A stretch of DNA of 64,000 nucleotides, taken from positions 246,472-310,471 of the forward strand of contig NZ_JANHDI010000007.1 in the NCBI RefSeq assembly GCF_024494595.1, in the 5' to 3' direction. Of this stretch, positions 1 to 8,343 are shown in pieces. Source of the DNA: Halobellus rarus (lineage in GTDB: Archaea > Halobacteriota > Halobacteria > Halobacteriales > Haloferacaceae). Made by a program: the position numbers and the translations under genes. Position 1 is the stretch's first letter; each line of letters starts with the position of its first letter. The notes under the pieces were generated by a model. It worked only from the letters and a program-made list of their open reading frames with translations. It did no database searches and was not told the origin of the DNA.

Positions 1-1
1 C

Positions 2-619
2 GACCACCTCGCGGTCCCCGACGCCTCCTCGCTCGGCATCGTCGGCGCCGGGGTCCAGTCGTACACGCAACTCCGCGCGATTTCACAGGTCAGAGACATC
101 GAGACGGTGGTGATCTCCGATCTCGACGAGGAACGCGTCGCCGAGTTCGTCGCGACCTTCGAGGACGAGTACGACGTCCGCGGCGGGACGATCGCGGAGG
201 CGGCCGCCTGCGACGTGCTCTCGACGGTCACGCCCGTCGAATCGCCGATCGTCGCCCGCGAAGACGTCGGCGACCACACGCACGTCAACGCGATGGGTGC
301 CGACGCCGCCGGAAAGCACGAACTGGCCGACGAGGTCCTCCTGGACGCGAAACTCGTTATCGACGACTACGAACAGACGACCCACTCCGGCGAGATCAAC
401 GTCCCCTGGAGCGAGGGTGTCCTCGACGACGACGACATCTACGGCTCGGTCGGCGAGATCGTCACCGGAAAGAAACTTGGTCGGATCGAAGAGGACGGAA
501 TCTCCGTCTTCGACTCGACGGGACTGGCGATTCAGGACGTCGCGGCCGCACACGTGGTCTACGAGCACGCGACGGAGCACGGCAACGGATACGGTTTCGA
601 TCTGCTCGGCCTCCAGTAA
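2..619 (+). CDS. Ornithine cyclodeaminase / alanine dehydrogenase family protein (5' end cut by window)
   Basis: The frame is open from the first bases and ends at TAA 617-619, so the N-terminal substrate-binding part lies outside the window. The visible part opens with a Rossmann dinucleotide-binding motif (GIVGAGVQS), followed by an acidic residue after the second strand (VVISDLDEE), typical of the NAD(P)-dependent ornithine cyclodeaminase / mu-crystallin / alanine dehydrogenase family. Members deaminate or reductively aminate small amino acids in the cytoplasm. The conserved G-A-D-A (NAMGADAAGK) segment is present. The substrate cannot be told from this fragment; haloarchaeal homologues are annotated either way. 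Confidence 0.85.
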   Translation, partial: DHLAVPDASSLGIVGAGVQSYTQLRAISQVRDIETVVISDLDEERVAEFVATFEDEYDVRGGTIAEAAACDVLSTVTPVESPIVAREDVGDHTHVNAMGADAAGKHELADEVLLDAKLVIDDYEQTTHSGEINVPWSEGVLDDDDIYGSVGEIVTGKKLGRIEEDGISVFDSTGLAIQDVAAAHVVYEHATEHGNGYGFDLLGLQ

Positions 620-729
620 GCGGGCCCGGTCTGGCGTCGCGGTCGCCCGTCGTCGGCTTCTCCGCTCGGTCGCGTTGCTCGCCGTCCGCGCTCCGGTAGC
701 TTTTACAGAACTGCCGACGCTGACCCGAT

Positions 730-1233
730 ATGGTCTGGGTACGCGCCGAGTACGCGGGCGCGCTCGCGGTGGTCTCGACGTGGATCGCCGCGCTCGTCCC
801 CTGGAACGTCACCTACTCGACGGGCGTCTCCGGCGGATCGGTGCTGTTCGTTCGGTTCCCGTTCTTTCAGGTGCGGTACGCCTTCGGGGTGCCGGCCGCC
901 CGCCGCGTCAGCCTCTCCGATCCGCTCTCGGCGACCGCGTTCCAGGCGGGGCAGACGATTCAGGCGGCGTATCAGGTCTGGACGGTCGGCGCGGCCGTGC
1001 TCGCGCTCGCGGTCGTCTTCGCGATACTCTACTACCGCTACGAGGACGCCGCCGAGGCCGGACCCGTCGATCCCGTGCGACTCCTCGGGGGCTTGCTGAC
1101 GCTCGCCGGCGTCGTGCTCGCGGGCGCGACGTACCTGCTCGTCACGCGCGGCTTCCCGGGCGTTCCGATTCCCGTCGGCGTCGTTCTCCTCCTCGTTTTC
1201 GGCGGGGTGTTGCTGACCGTCGAACGAGAGTGA
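730..1233 (+). CDS. Small polytopic membrane protein, unknown function
   Basis: A 167-aa protein with an N-terminal membrane segment starting at about residue 8 and three further hydrophobic segments near 75-98, 115-135 and 143-162. The region between the first two is polar-aromatic and probably extracytoplasmic. It resembles a haloarchaeal-only family (I recall the label DUF7549, unverified). The ATG start lies about 110 bp after the preceding stop. No catalytic motif is visible and I propose no function. Confidence 0.7.
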   Translation: MVWVRAEYAGALAVVSTWIAALVPWNVTYSTGVSGGSVLFVRFPFFQVRYAFGVPAARRVSLSDPLSATAFQAGQTIQAAYQVWTVGAAVLALAVVFAILYYRYEDAAEAGPVDPVRLLGGLLTLAGVVLAGATYLLVTRGFPGVPIPVGVVLLLVFGGVLLTVERE

Positions 1234-1272
1234 CCGTCGGTCGCTGCTGGCCGTGGCCGCGGCTCGGTTTCG

Positions 1273-1440
1273 TCCCCGCTCACCTGTCCGTTTTTGCTCC
1301 CGCTCGCTCGCCCGTTTTCGTCCCCGCTCGCCCGCCCGTTTTCGTCCCCGCTCGCCCGCCCGTTTTCGTCCCCGCTCGCCCGCCCGTTTTCGTCCCCGCT
1401 CGCCCGCCCGTTTTCGTCCCCGCTCGCCCGCCCGTTTTTT
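1273..1440. repeat. 24-bp tandem repeat, seven copies
   Basis: Seven head-to-tail 24-bp units of the form TCCCCGCTCGCCCGCCCG followed by TTTTCG. Units 3-6 (1321-1416) are identical; the first two and the last are degenerate. The array lies between a membrane-protein gene and the MscS gene. Because 24 is divisible by three, reading frames stay open through it and falsely extend the MscS frame upstream. Confidence 0.95.
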
Positions 1441-1464
1441 CATCCGCGACGCCCAGACCCGAAC

Positions 1465-2421
1465 GTGGTTCGCCGATCAGTCGGATATCTCGCGCTCGTG
1501 GCCGCGGTCGCACTGCTCGTCGTCGCCGGCGTCGTCCGCTCTGCGGCCGTCTTCGCGGACCTCGCCGTCGGCAGCTGGCAGCTTCGCCCCGTGCTCACCC
1601 AGGGCCTCCTGACGACGGCCGTTCTGGCCGCCGTCGCCGGGGCGTACCTCGTCGTCGAGTCGGTGCTCGCCGCGCGCGTCTCGAACAAGCGCCGAACGCA
1701 GGACGTTCGGAACGTGCTCAGGCTCGGCTTCGGAATCATCGCGGTCGCGGGCGTCGCGGGCGTCCTCACGGCACAGTGGGTCGGCCTCCTGTTCTCGCTG
1801 GGCATCGTCGGGTTCGCGATCACGTTCGCGCTGCAACAGCCCTTGCTCTCGCTCGTCGGCTGGCTGTACATCGTCTCGAAGCGCCCCTACGGCGTCGGTG
1901 ACCGCGTCGAGATCGGCGACAGCCGCGGCGACGTCATCGAGGTGGGCTTTCTCACCACGACGCTGTGGGAGGTCGGCGGCCGGCTCGTCACCTCCGGACA
2001 GCCCTCGGGCCGAGTCGTGACCGTCCCGAACGCCGAGGTCCTGTCGACACAGGTCGTCAACGACACGACGCTCTTCGAGTACGTCTGGAGCGAGGTGTCG
2101 ATCCAGGTCGCCTACGAGACCGACCTCGAATTCGCCCGTGAGACGATGATCGAGGAGGCGACCGCCCACCTCGGCGACGAGATGCGCCGCGGGGTGCAGA
2201 CCTACCGCAGTCACCTGGACCGGACGGCGGTCGACCTCGACGTCCGCGAGGGGCCGACCGTGAACGTCGTTCAGCGGGAGTCGTGGGTGGAACTCCGACT
2301 CCGGTTCCTCTCGCCGTCGCGTCGGGTGACGCGCAACCGGAACGCGCTGTACGAGCGGATCCTCGCGCGGTTCAACGAGGAACCCGACCGCGTGAAGTTC
2401 CCGGTGAGCCGGCACCGCTGA
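1465..2421 (+). CDS. MscS-family mechanosensitive ion channel
   Basis: A 318-aa small-conductance mechanosensitive channel, expected to open under membrane tension and release solutes. Hydrophobic segments lie near residues 5-25, 34-55 and 77-125. The pore helix leads into the MscS signature (ITFALQQPLLSLV, then RPYGVGDRVEIG), followed by the beta domain with a conserved VPN (TVPNAEV) and a C-terminal alpha/beta domain. I chose GTG 1465 because the frame upstream is only the 24-bp repeat array, and this start puts the first membrane helix at the N-terminus. Downstream, the last codons are echoed twice in imperfect repeats (2437 and 2465). Confidence 0.88.
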   Translation: MVRRSVGYLALVAAVALLVVAGVVRSAAVFADLAVGSWQLRPVLTQGLLTTAVLAAVAGAYLVVESVLAARVSNKRRTQDVRNVLRLGFGIIAVAGVAGVLTAQWVGLLFSLGIVGFAITFALQQPLLSLVGWLYIVSKRPYGVGDRVEIGDSRGDVIEVGFLTTTLWEVGGRLVTSGQPSGRVVTVPNAEVLSTQVVNDTTLFEYVWSEVSIQVAYETDLEFARETMIEEATAHLGDEMRRGVQTYRSHLDRTAVDLDVREGPTVNVVQRESWVELRLRFLSPSRRVTRNRNALYERILARFNEEPDRVKFPVSRHR

Positions 2422-2515
2422 TCGCGCCTCTCGTCCGGCACCGCTGCTCGAGTCTCCGACGAATCGGGACCGCTGATCGAAACCGGCATACGCGCCGCGT
2501 CCCTCCCGACTGTCG

Positions 2516-3487
2516 ATGACGTCCGAACCCGGCGTGCGTGGTGACGGCGACGCCGACGCACCCGCCGAACTCGAAACCGGCGCGATTCCGCTCTCGGAAG
2601 TCGCCGGCCCGTTCGACCTGCAGGCGACGCTGGAGAGCGGCCAGTCGTACCTGTGGGACCGCCCGGACGGGGGGATGTACGAGTCGATGGACGTCCGCGG
2701 CGGCGACGCGTGGTACCGGACGGTCGTGCCGCCGATCGACGGCGTCTCCGAGGAATCGATCGTCGTGCGAGTCCGCCAGCGCGACGACGAACTGGAGTGG
2801 GTGGCGACCGCCGACCCCGTCCCCCTGCTGCGACACCTGCTCCGCCTCGACGACGACCTCGACGCGATCTACGCCGCAGCGCCCGACGAGGACCTCTTCG
2901 AGCGCGCGTTCGACGCCTACCGGGGAATGCGCCTCGTCCGCGATCCGCCGTTTCCCTGTCTGGTCTCGTTCATCTGTTCCGCGCAGATGCGCGTCTCCCG
3001 AATCCACGGGATGCAGATGTCGCTCGCCGACGCCTTCGGTGACCGTCACGGCTTCGGCGGCGAGACCATCGCCGCGTTCCCGACGCCCGAGCAACTGGCC
3101 GCCCGCGAGGAGGCGGAACTGCGCGACCTCAAGCTCGGCTACCGCGCGCCGTACGTCCGAAAGACGGCCGCGATGGTCGCCGAGGGCGAGGCACACCCGC
3201 GCGAGGCGGCCGGTCTCGAGTACGAGGAGGCACGCGAGTACCTGACGCAGTTCGTCGGCGTCGGCGACAAGGTCGCCGACTGCGTCCTGCTGTTCTCGCT
3301 CGGCTACCTCGAGGCCGTCCCGCTCGACACGTGGATCCGGAGCGCGATCGCCGATCACTTCCCGGACTGCGACCGCGGGAACTACGCGGCGACCTCCCGC
3401 GCGCTCCGCGAACGCCTGGGCGGCGAGTACGCGGGCTACGTGCAGACGTATCTATTCTACTACCTGCGGGCCCGCGGCGACGAGTGA
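2516..3487 (+). CDS. ogg: 8-oxoguanine DNA glycosylase, OGG1 type (HhH-GPD)
   Basis: A 323-aa base-excision repair enzyme that removes oxidised guanine and can nick the abasic site. The N-terminal half matches the OGG N domain (LQATLESGQSYLW). The helix-hairpin-helix is FVGVGDKVADC, where K252 aligns with the Schiff-base lysine of OGG1. PLDTW follows with D271 as the catalytic aspartate. FICSAQMRVSRI matches the conserved SxNN-like helix, with Gln in place of Asn. It is a single gene with its own ATG, unlinked to repair partners here. Confidence 0.88.
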   Translation: MTSEPGVRGDGDADAPAELETGAIPLSEVAGPFDLQATLESGQSYLWDRPDGGMYESMDVRGGDAWYRTVVPPIDGVSEESIVVRVRQRDDELEWVATADPVPLLRHLLRLDDDLDAIYAAAPDEDLFERAFDAYRGMRLVRDPPFPCLVSFICSAQMRVSRIHGMQMSLADAFGDRHGFGGETIAAFPTPEQLAAREEAELRDLKLGYRAPYVRKTAAMVAEGEAHPREAAGLEYEEAREYLTQFVGVGDKVADCVLLFSLGYLEAVPLDTWIRSAIADHFPDCDRGNYAATSRALRERLGGEYAGYVQTYLFYYLRARGDE

Positions 3488-3610
3488 TCGCCCTCGGTCG
3501 AACGGCTCTCGGTCCGTAGTTTCGTCCTCGAATCGTTGCCGACGGACGTCGTCCGCTCCCGTCTCTCGACGGGCGAACCTTTGATGCCGCCGGCGCTCCT
3601 ACGTTCCAGT

Positions 3611-4084
3611 ATGGACTGCAGAGTCGTCGTCGAGGCCGCCATTCCGGTGTACGACGTGACGACGCCCGACGAGGCGATCCGCATCGCCATCTCGAAGACG
3701 GGCGAGATGCTGAACCCCGACCTGAGTTACGTCGAGATCTCGATGGGGTCGCGGACGTCCCCGGACGGAGAGGAACTCCCCCCGGCGTTCATCGCGGCCG
3801 ACGAGGCGCTCGTGGCCCTCGAACTGGAGATGACTGTCTTCAACGTCGAACAGGAGGAACACGCCTCCCGAATCGCCCGCAAAGAGATCGGCCAACGGCT
3901 CGAGAACGTCCCGCTGAAGATCCTCTCCGTCGAGCCAGTCGAGAGCGAGGACGAAAACGACGAGTCGAACGAGGAACCGTCGGTCGACGAGTCGTCCTCC
4001 GACGGGGACGCGGATGATTCGCAGACGGACGACGACGGCGACGACCTCATCCCCGAGTTCGACGACCTCGTCGACGGCGACTGA
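3611..4084 (+). CDS. DUF555 / UPF0212 family protein
   Basis: A 157-aa archaeal protein of unknown function. The first 105 residues form the conserved DUF555 domain, with the typical start MDCRVVVEAAIPVYDV and the DEAIRIAISKTGEML helix. The last 45 residues are an almost purely acidic, probably disordered tail. The start at ATG 3611 matches the family N-terminus; upstream in-frame codons do not look conserved. No enzymatic residues are evident. Confidence 0.85.
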   Translation: MDCRVVVEAAIPVYDVTTPDEAIRIAISKTGEMLNPDLSYVEISMGSRTSPDGEELPPAFIAADEALVALELEMTVFNVEQEEHASRIARKEIGQRLENVPLKILSVEPVESEDENDESNEEPSVDESSSDGDADDSQTDDDGDDLIPEFDDLVDGD

Positions 4085-4189
4085 TCGACCGCTGCGATTC
4101 TTCGCTCGTCCGGAACGGACGTCCGTCCGAAGGAACGACCGCGCGACGCAGTCGTCACGCTCGTGTACTTCGAGCGATCACGTCAGCGT

Positions 4190-4573
4190 ATGACGGGAGA
4201 AACCCTGTACGAACGGCTCGGTGGACACGACGCCATACGGGCCGTCGTCGACGATTTCTACGACCGACTGCTCGACGACGAGGAACTGGGTCCGTTCTTC
4301 GAGAACGCGGACGTCGAGCGACTCCGGCGGACGCAGACCGACTTCCTCTGTGAGGCCGCGGGGGGGCCGGAGACCTACGATGCCGAACCGGTCCGAGAGG
4401 CGCACCTCCACGTTCCCTTCACCGAGGAACACATCGAGCGCGCGGTCGGACACCTCTCGAACAGCCTCGACGCGTTCGACGTGCCCGAGTCGGACGCGGA
4501 GAAGGTCATCGGTGCCGTCGCGGCCTACCGCGAGGAGCTTCTGGCCCGACCGAACGACGACGGAGCGGAGTAG
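4190..4573 (+). CDS. glbN: Truncated hemoglobin, group I (trHbN-like)
   Basis: A 127-aa 2-on-2 globin, a cytoplasmic heme protein expected to bind O2 or NO. By alignment from memory with mycobacterial trHbN, Tyr B10 is Y24 (FYDRLL), the distal Gln is near position 49 (RTQTDFL), and the proximal F8 histidine is H72 (PVREAHLHVPFT). The Gly-Gly motifs LYERLGG and AGGPETY are conserved. The start is ATG 4190, giving the family-standard MTGETLYERLGG. It may serve in NO detoxification, which is inferred from family only. Confidence 0.88.
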   Translation: MTGETLYERLGGHDAIRAVVDDFYDRLLDDEELGPFFENADVERLRRTQTDFLCEAAGGPETYDAEPVREAHLHVPFTEEHIERAVGHLSNSLDAFDVPESDAEKVIGAVAAYREELLARPNDDGAE

Positions 4574-4700
4574 TTCCTGGCGTGTCAGTTGCGAGGCGTT
4601 CGTCGCGTAGCGAGGTCTGTGGGGGGTCTCTCGTGGGCTCGCCCGACGCTGTCGCTGGTCGGTACGTAACGGTCGTGGAGGATGCGGCGAATCGACGTAT

Positions 4701-4937
4701 TCAGTCGGCAGTGGCCGCGACGCGGTCCTGCTCGACTTCCTCGAACGAGGAGGTGATTCCCTTGACGAGTTTGAAAACAGCGGCCTTGTGATCGGTCTTC
4801 GATTTGTGGATCGATGTCGGTCGAACGCCGAGTTCGTTGTACGCTTCGAGTGATACGTCGTCGTCTTCCCACGCTTCGACCTGGGTGTGTACCTCTGCAA
4901 GCAGGCCGTGAAGATGGATGAGCTCCTGCTTCTTCAT
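4701..4937 (-). CDS. UPF0058 family protein
   Basis: A 78-aa helical cytoplasmic protein of unknown function, conserved in methanogens and haloarchaea. It begins MKKQELIHLHGLLAEV, as do other family members, and has YNELGVRPTSIHKSKTDHK in the middle. I took the second Met (4937) because it gives the conserved N-terminus; the frame also has an ATG two codons upstream. It is convergent with the truncated hemoglobin gene and divergent from aIF2-beta. Confidence 0.82.
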   Translation of the reverse strand: MKKQELIHLHGLLAEVHTQVEAWEDDDVSLEAYNELGVRPTSIHKSKTDHKAAVFKLVKGITSSFEEVEQDRVAATAD

Positions 4938-5146
4938 GAGCAATGCTGAGTAGAGACTGGAAGACTATATTACTATCCTGAGTCTCGTTAACACGGGACT
5001 CCCGAATTTCCGCTCGAAACGCCCCGATTCGCCCGAATCTCCGTCTTCAATTATGAAGAATCGATCGAGAACCGCGCCGACGGCATCGTCACCTCGCGAG
5101 CGGTCGTATATGAACGCTTTACACGACGCGCCACGATAGCTCGGGT

Positions 5147-5554
5147 ATGGACTACGAGGATCAACTCGATCGAGCACTCGAACAGTCGCCGGACATCACC
5201 GACAGCGGCGGGCGGTTCGAGGTCCCGGACCCCGAGGTCCGACCGGAGGGACACGTCACCGTCTGGGAGAACTTCGAGGCGGTCTACGATCGGCTCGCGC
5301 GCGATCCGGACCACCTGGTCCGGTTCATGCAGTCCGAACTCGGGACGAGCGCGCAGATCGACGACCGCGGGCGCGCGCGTTTCACCGGCGATTTCAAACA
5401 GCGGCGAGTCGCCGACGCGCTGGACACGTACGTCGAGAACTTCGTCATCTGCAGCGAGTGCGAGTCGCCGGACACGCGACTCGTCGAAGAGAAGGGTACG
5501 ACGGTGTTGAAGTGCGACGCCTGCGGGGCGCTCTCGTCCGTCCCCGACCTGTAG
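5147..5554 (+). CDS. eif2b: Translation initiation factor aIF2 subunit beta
   Basis: A 135-aa beta subunit of the heterotrimeric aIF2 complex that delivers initiator tRNA to the ribosome. It has a short N-terminal helix (DYEDQLDRAL), the central alpha/beta domain (VWENFEAVYDRLAR to FKQRRVADALDTYV), and a C-terminal zinc ribbon with C102-x2-C105 and C123-x2-C126. The length is normal for haloarchaea. A TATA-like GTATATG lies about 40 bp upstream. A small zinc-ribbon gene follows convergently. Confidence 0.93.
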   Translation: MDYEDQLDRALEQSPDITDSGGRFEVPDPEVRPEGHVTVWENFEAVYDRLARDPDHLVRFMQSELGTSAQIDDRGRARFTGDFKQRRVADALDTYVENFVICSECESPDTRLVEEKGTTVLKCDACGALSSVPDL

Positions 5555-5569
5555 GGTCGGACGTCGACG

Positions 5570-5749
5570 TCACTCGAACTGTTTTACGGTACTCAGGTCG
5601 CGTTCGGTCCGCATGAACTCCGCGAGCCGACGCGTCGCGCCGCAGGACGAACAGGTGAAGTTTTGACGGTGATCGGGCAGCGAAGTCGGTTCCGCCTGCC
5701 AGTCTTTCGTACACTCGGGACACAGCAGTCGGACAAACGCTTCGACCAT
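5570..5749 (-). CDS. 59-aa zinc-ribbon protein
   Basis: This short gene starts MVEAFVRLLCPECTKDW and ends STVKQFE. Two CxxC pairs (CPEC at residues 10-13, CSSC at 33-36) spaced about 20 apart indicate one zinc ribbon. The conserved-looking RRLAEFMRTERDL tail follows. It sits between aIF2-beta (convergent) and tfb (same strand, upstream). I recall a haloarchaeal family of putative zinc-binding proteins with this exact layout (DUF7836, unverified). Function unknown. Confidence 0.75.
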   Translation of the reverse strand: MVEAFVRLLCPECTKDWQAEPTSLPDHRQNFTCSSCGATRRLAEFMRTERDLSTVKQFE

Positions 5750-5851
5750 AGCGTACTCGACTCTCGGTACGTCAATAAAGGTTGGTACGCGGGTCTCCCC
5801 GTGTCGCCGTCGAGGCGAGACAGATGTCCCGAAGCCACGGATATCCGAGAG

Positions 5852-6847
5852 TTATGCCAGTACGCCGCCGGCGTCTTCGGCTTCGAGCAGCTCCTTGTAC
5901 CGGTTTCGGATCGTGACTTCCGAGACGTTCGCGACGTCGCTGACCTGGCTCTGGGTCACCTTCTCGTTGGTGAGCAGGGCGGCCGCGTACACCGCGGCGG
6001 CGGCGAGGCCGACCGGCGATTTCCCGGAGTGGATCGCCGCGTGCTTCGCGTTGCGGAGGAGCTGTCGCGCCTGGCGCTCGGCCTCGTCGGAGAGGCCCAG
6101 ATCCGAGGCGAACCGAGGGACGTACTGCTCGGGGTCCGCGGGCTCGACCTCCAGTTTGAGCTCCCGGACGACGTAGCGATACGTCCGCGTCAGCTCCATC
6201 TTGTCGACCCGCGAGACGTGCTCGATCTCGTCGAGTGAGCGCGGCGTCCCGGCCTGTCGCGCCGCGGCGTACAGCGCCGCGGTCGCGACGCCCTCGATGG
6301 AGCGGCCGGGGAGCAGGTCCTCGCTGAGCGCGCGGCGGTAGATGACCGAGGCCGTTTCCCGGACGTTCTCGGGAAGGCCGAGTGCCGAGGCCATCCGGTC
6401 GATCTCGCCGAGGGCCTGCTTGAGGTTGCGCTCCTTCGAGTCGCGCGTGCGGAACCGCTCGTTCCAGGTGCGCAGCCGCTGCATCTGCTCGCGCTGTCGC
6501 GACGACAGGGAGTTGCCGTAGGCGTCCTTGTTCTGCCAGCCGATGTTGGTCGACAGCCCCTTGTCGTGCATCAGGTTCGTCGTCGGTGCGCCGACGCGCG
6601 ACTTCCGGTCCCGCTCGGCGCTGTCGAAGGCGCGCCACTCGGGGCCGCGGTCGATCGAGTCCTCGTCGACGACGAGGCCACAGTCCGTACAGACGGTCTC
6701 GCCGTGGGATTCGTCGCTGACGAGCGTGCCGCCGCACTCGGGGCAGACCTGCTCTTCTTCGCGTTCCTCGCGCTGTTCCTCCTCGGCTCGCTCCGCTGTT
6801 CGTGCGTCGCGTTCCTCGACGTGGTTTCGGGTTCGTGTGTCATTCAT
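5852..6847 (-). CDS. tfb: Transcription initiation factor TFB
   Basis: A 331-aa archaeal TFIIB homologue that bridges TBP-bound promoters and RNA polymerase. After an acidic, charged N-terminal extension (1-33) comes a zinc ribbon (C35, C38, C53, C56), then the B-finger/linker (GPEWRAFDSAERDRKSRVGAP), then two cyclin folds (about 120-215 and 220-325). The last cyclin fold holds the BRE-reading helix-turn-helix (VTQSQVSDVANVSEVTIRNRY). Haloarchaea carry many TFB paralogues; which one this is cannot be told here. A TATA-like box lies at 6931-6938, giving a leader of about 55-60 nt. Confidence 0.95.
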   Translation of the reverse strand: MNDTRTRNHVEERDARTAERAEEEQREEREEEQVCPECGGTLVSDESHGETVCTDCGLVVDEDSIDRGPEWRAFDSAERDRKSRVGAPTTNLMHDKGLSTNIGWQNKDAYGNSLSSRQREQMQRLRTWNERFRTRDSKERNLKQALGEIDRMASALGLPENVRETASVIYRRALSEDLLPGRSIEGVATAALYAAARQAGTPRSLDEIEHVSRVDKMELTRTYRYVVRELKLEVEPADPEQYVPRFASDLGLSDEAERQARQLLRNAKHAAIHSGKSPVGLAAAAVYAAALLTNEKVTQSQVSDVANVSEVTIRNRYKELLEAEDAGGVLA

Positions 6848-6930
6848 GGGTTGGTGGGCGCGTCCGAGCCGGCAGAAAGGAAAAAGACGGGCCGGCTGAC
6901 ACTGACCTTACCATCAGTAAGTCCCAGAAG

Positions 6931-6938
6931 TATTTAAA
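6931..6938 (-). promoter_or_regulatory. TATA-like box of tfb
   Basis: TATTTAAA on the plus strand reads as TTTAAATA for tfb, about 85 bp before its ATG, in an AT-rich stretch (6920-6990) between tfb and corA. Confidence 0.45.
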
Positions 6939-7069
6939 CCTTTCTACACATCTATAACCATTGATATGGCGATATACGCCGTTATTGGGCGATTTTGCGG
7001 ACTCTGGATGGGGATCTCAGAGGGGACCTGAGACTATATAGCCGTTTCGCTGTCAACGACTCGTCGAAC

Positions 7070-8068
7070 TTAGATCCATCCCTCTCGACGAAAATGAATG
7101 AGGAGGATCGCGGTGACGAGCGCCATTCCGACGACGACGGCGGGATACGCGTAGGGCCAGGTCAGTTCCGGGAGGTTCGTCGCGTGCTCGCCGAAGTTCA
7201 TCCCGTAGACGCCGACGACGAACGTCAGGGGGATGAAAATCGTCGCGACGACGGTGAGCCGCTTCATCACCTCGTTCGTCGATTGTGAGACGACGTTGAG
7301 GTAGATGTCCCGCGTGCCGCGCGTGAGGTCGCGGTACGTCTCGGTGAGATCGACGATTTCGACGAGGTGGTCGTAGACGTCGCGGTAGTACTTCTCGGTC
7401 GACTCGCCGACCGCGTCGATGCCGCCGCGCGCCAGCACCCCGACGGCCTCCCGCATCGGCCAGACTACCTTCCGGAACGACAACAGGTCGCGCCTGACGC
7501 CGTTGAGTGCCTCGATGAGCGTCTCGTCCGGCGTCGCGAGGATCGCCTCCTCGATCTCTTCGATGGTGTCGCCGACGGTGTCGAGCAGGTCGAAGTAATC
7601 GTCGACGGCGTGGTCGATCACGCGGTACGCCGCGAAGTCGGGGCCCTGCTTCAGCGTCCGGCCCTCCTGGTTCTCCACCGACTGCCAGATGTCGGAGACC
7701 ACGGGGACGCGGTCGTCCTCGGCGGTCACCGTTACGAGCCACCCGTCGCCGAGAAACAGCCCGATCGGCTGGGTTCGGACCTCCTCGTCGAACGTCGTCT
7801 CGCCGCGTTCGAGCGCCACCGTCTTCACCAGAACGAACGTGTGGTCCTCGAACTCCTCGGTCTTGGGCCTGACGCCGCCCCGCACGTCCTCCAGTTCGAG
7901 CGGATGCAGCGAGAACGCCCTCGTCAGGGACCGTTCCTCTTCCGGCGTCGGCGTACTCACACGGACCCACGTCGTCCCCGGCGCTTCCCGCGCGGCTTCG
8001 AGGTCGGCCTCGCCCTCGATCGTTCGATGCTCGACGCCTCCCGCGTCGTAGACGAGCGCGGAGATCAC
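7070..8068 (-). CDS. corA: CorA-type magnesium/cobalt transporter
   Basis: A 332-aa pentameric divalent-cation channel. The soluble N-terminal alpha/beta domain (1-150) is followed by long stalk helices. Two C-terminal membrane helices lie at about 272-289 and 307-325, with the diagnostic YGMNF at 288-292 at the pore mouth. The C-terminal tail is short and basic (HFRREGWI), as expected for the cytoplasmic end. Downstream is the divergent AT-rich tfb promoter region. Confidence 0.93.
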   Translation of the reverse strand: MISALVYDAGGVEHRTIEGEADLEAAREAPGTTWVRVSTPTPEEERSLTRAFSLHPLELEDVRGGVRPKTEEFEDHTFVLVKTVALERGETTFDEEVRTQPIGLFLGDGWLVTVTAEDDRVPVVSDIWQSVENQEGRTLKQGPDFAAYRVIDHAVDDYFDLLDTVGDTIEEIEEAILATPDETLIEALNGVRRDLLSFRKVVWPMREAVGVLARGGIDAVGESTEKYYRDVYDHLVEIVDLTETYRDLTRGTRDIYLNVVSQSTNEVMKRLTVVATIFIPLTFVVGVYGMNFGEHATNLPELTWPYAYPAVVVGMALVTAILLIHFRREGWI

Positions 8069-8114
8069 GCGGTCTCACGCTCCGCTCCGAATCGCCGCGT
8101 TGACCGTCTGGCCG

Positions 8115-8279
8115 TCACGCTGCCTCACCGCCCCCGTACCCGATCCCGTAGAGTGTCACGCCGACCATCACCCCGACGATGCTCGCCGAGCGCCCCGGAT
8201 ACGGCGCAGCGATACCGATCGCATAGCCCGCGACGGCGAGGACGGTGAGCAGGATGCCGGCTACCCGCGTGCGTCGCAT
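8115..8279 (-). CDS. 54-aa membrane protein
   Basis: Two hydrophobic helices (about 7-25 and 33-50) joined by a short AAPYPGRS loop. Start ATG 8279 (MRRTRVAGILL) is preferred over a frame start nine codons upstream because it places two arginines just before the first helix. It lies just upstream of corA on the same strand, 46 bp away, so co-transcription is possible. Unknown function. Confidence 0.5.
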   Translation of the reverse strand: MRRTRVAGILLTVLAVAGYAIGIAAPYPGRSASIVGVMVGVTLYGIGYGGGEAA

Positions 8280-8343
8280 ACTACACACTCTTCGGAGTGA
8301 GAACAAAAGCGTTGTTCGGCTCCGTCACCCCGAGCGGCGGGAC

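Noticed and set aside
1273..1440. CRISPR-like array
   Set aside because: Units are directly adjacent at a constant 24-bp period with no spacers, and no cas genes are present. The same holds for the arrays at 9971, 56483 and 63877.
1294..1464. N-terminal extension of the MscS protein
   Set aside because: The extension is only the translated 24-bp repeat (SSPLARPF units). GTG 1465 gives a normal N-terminus.
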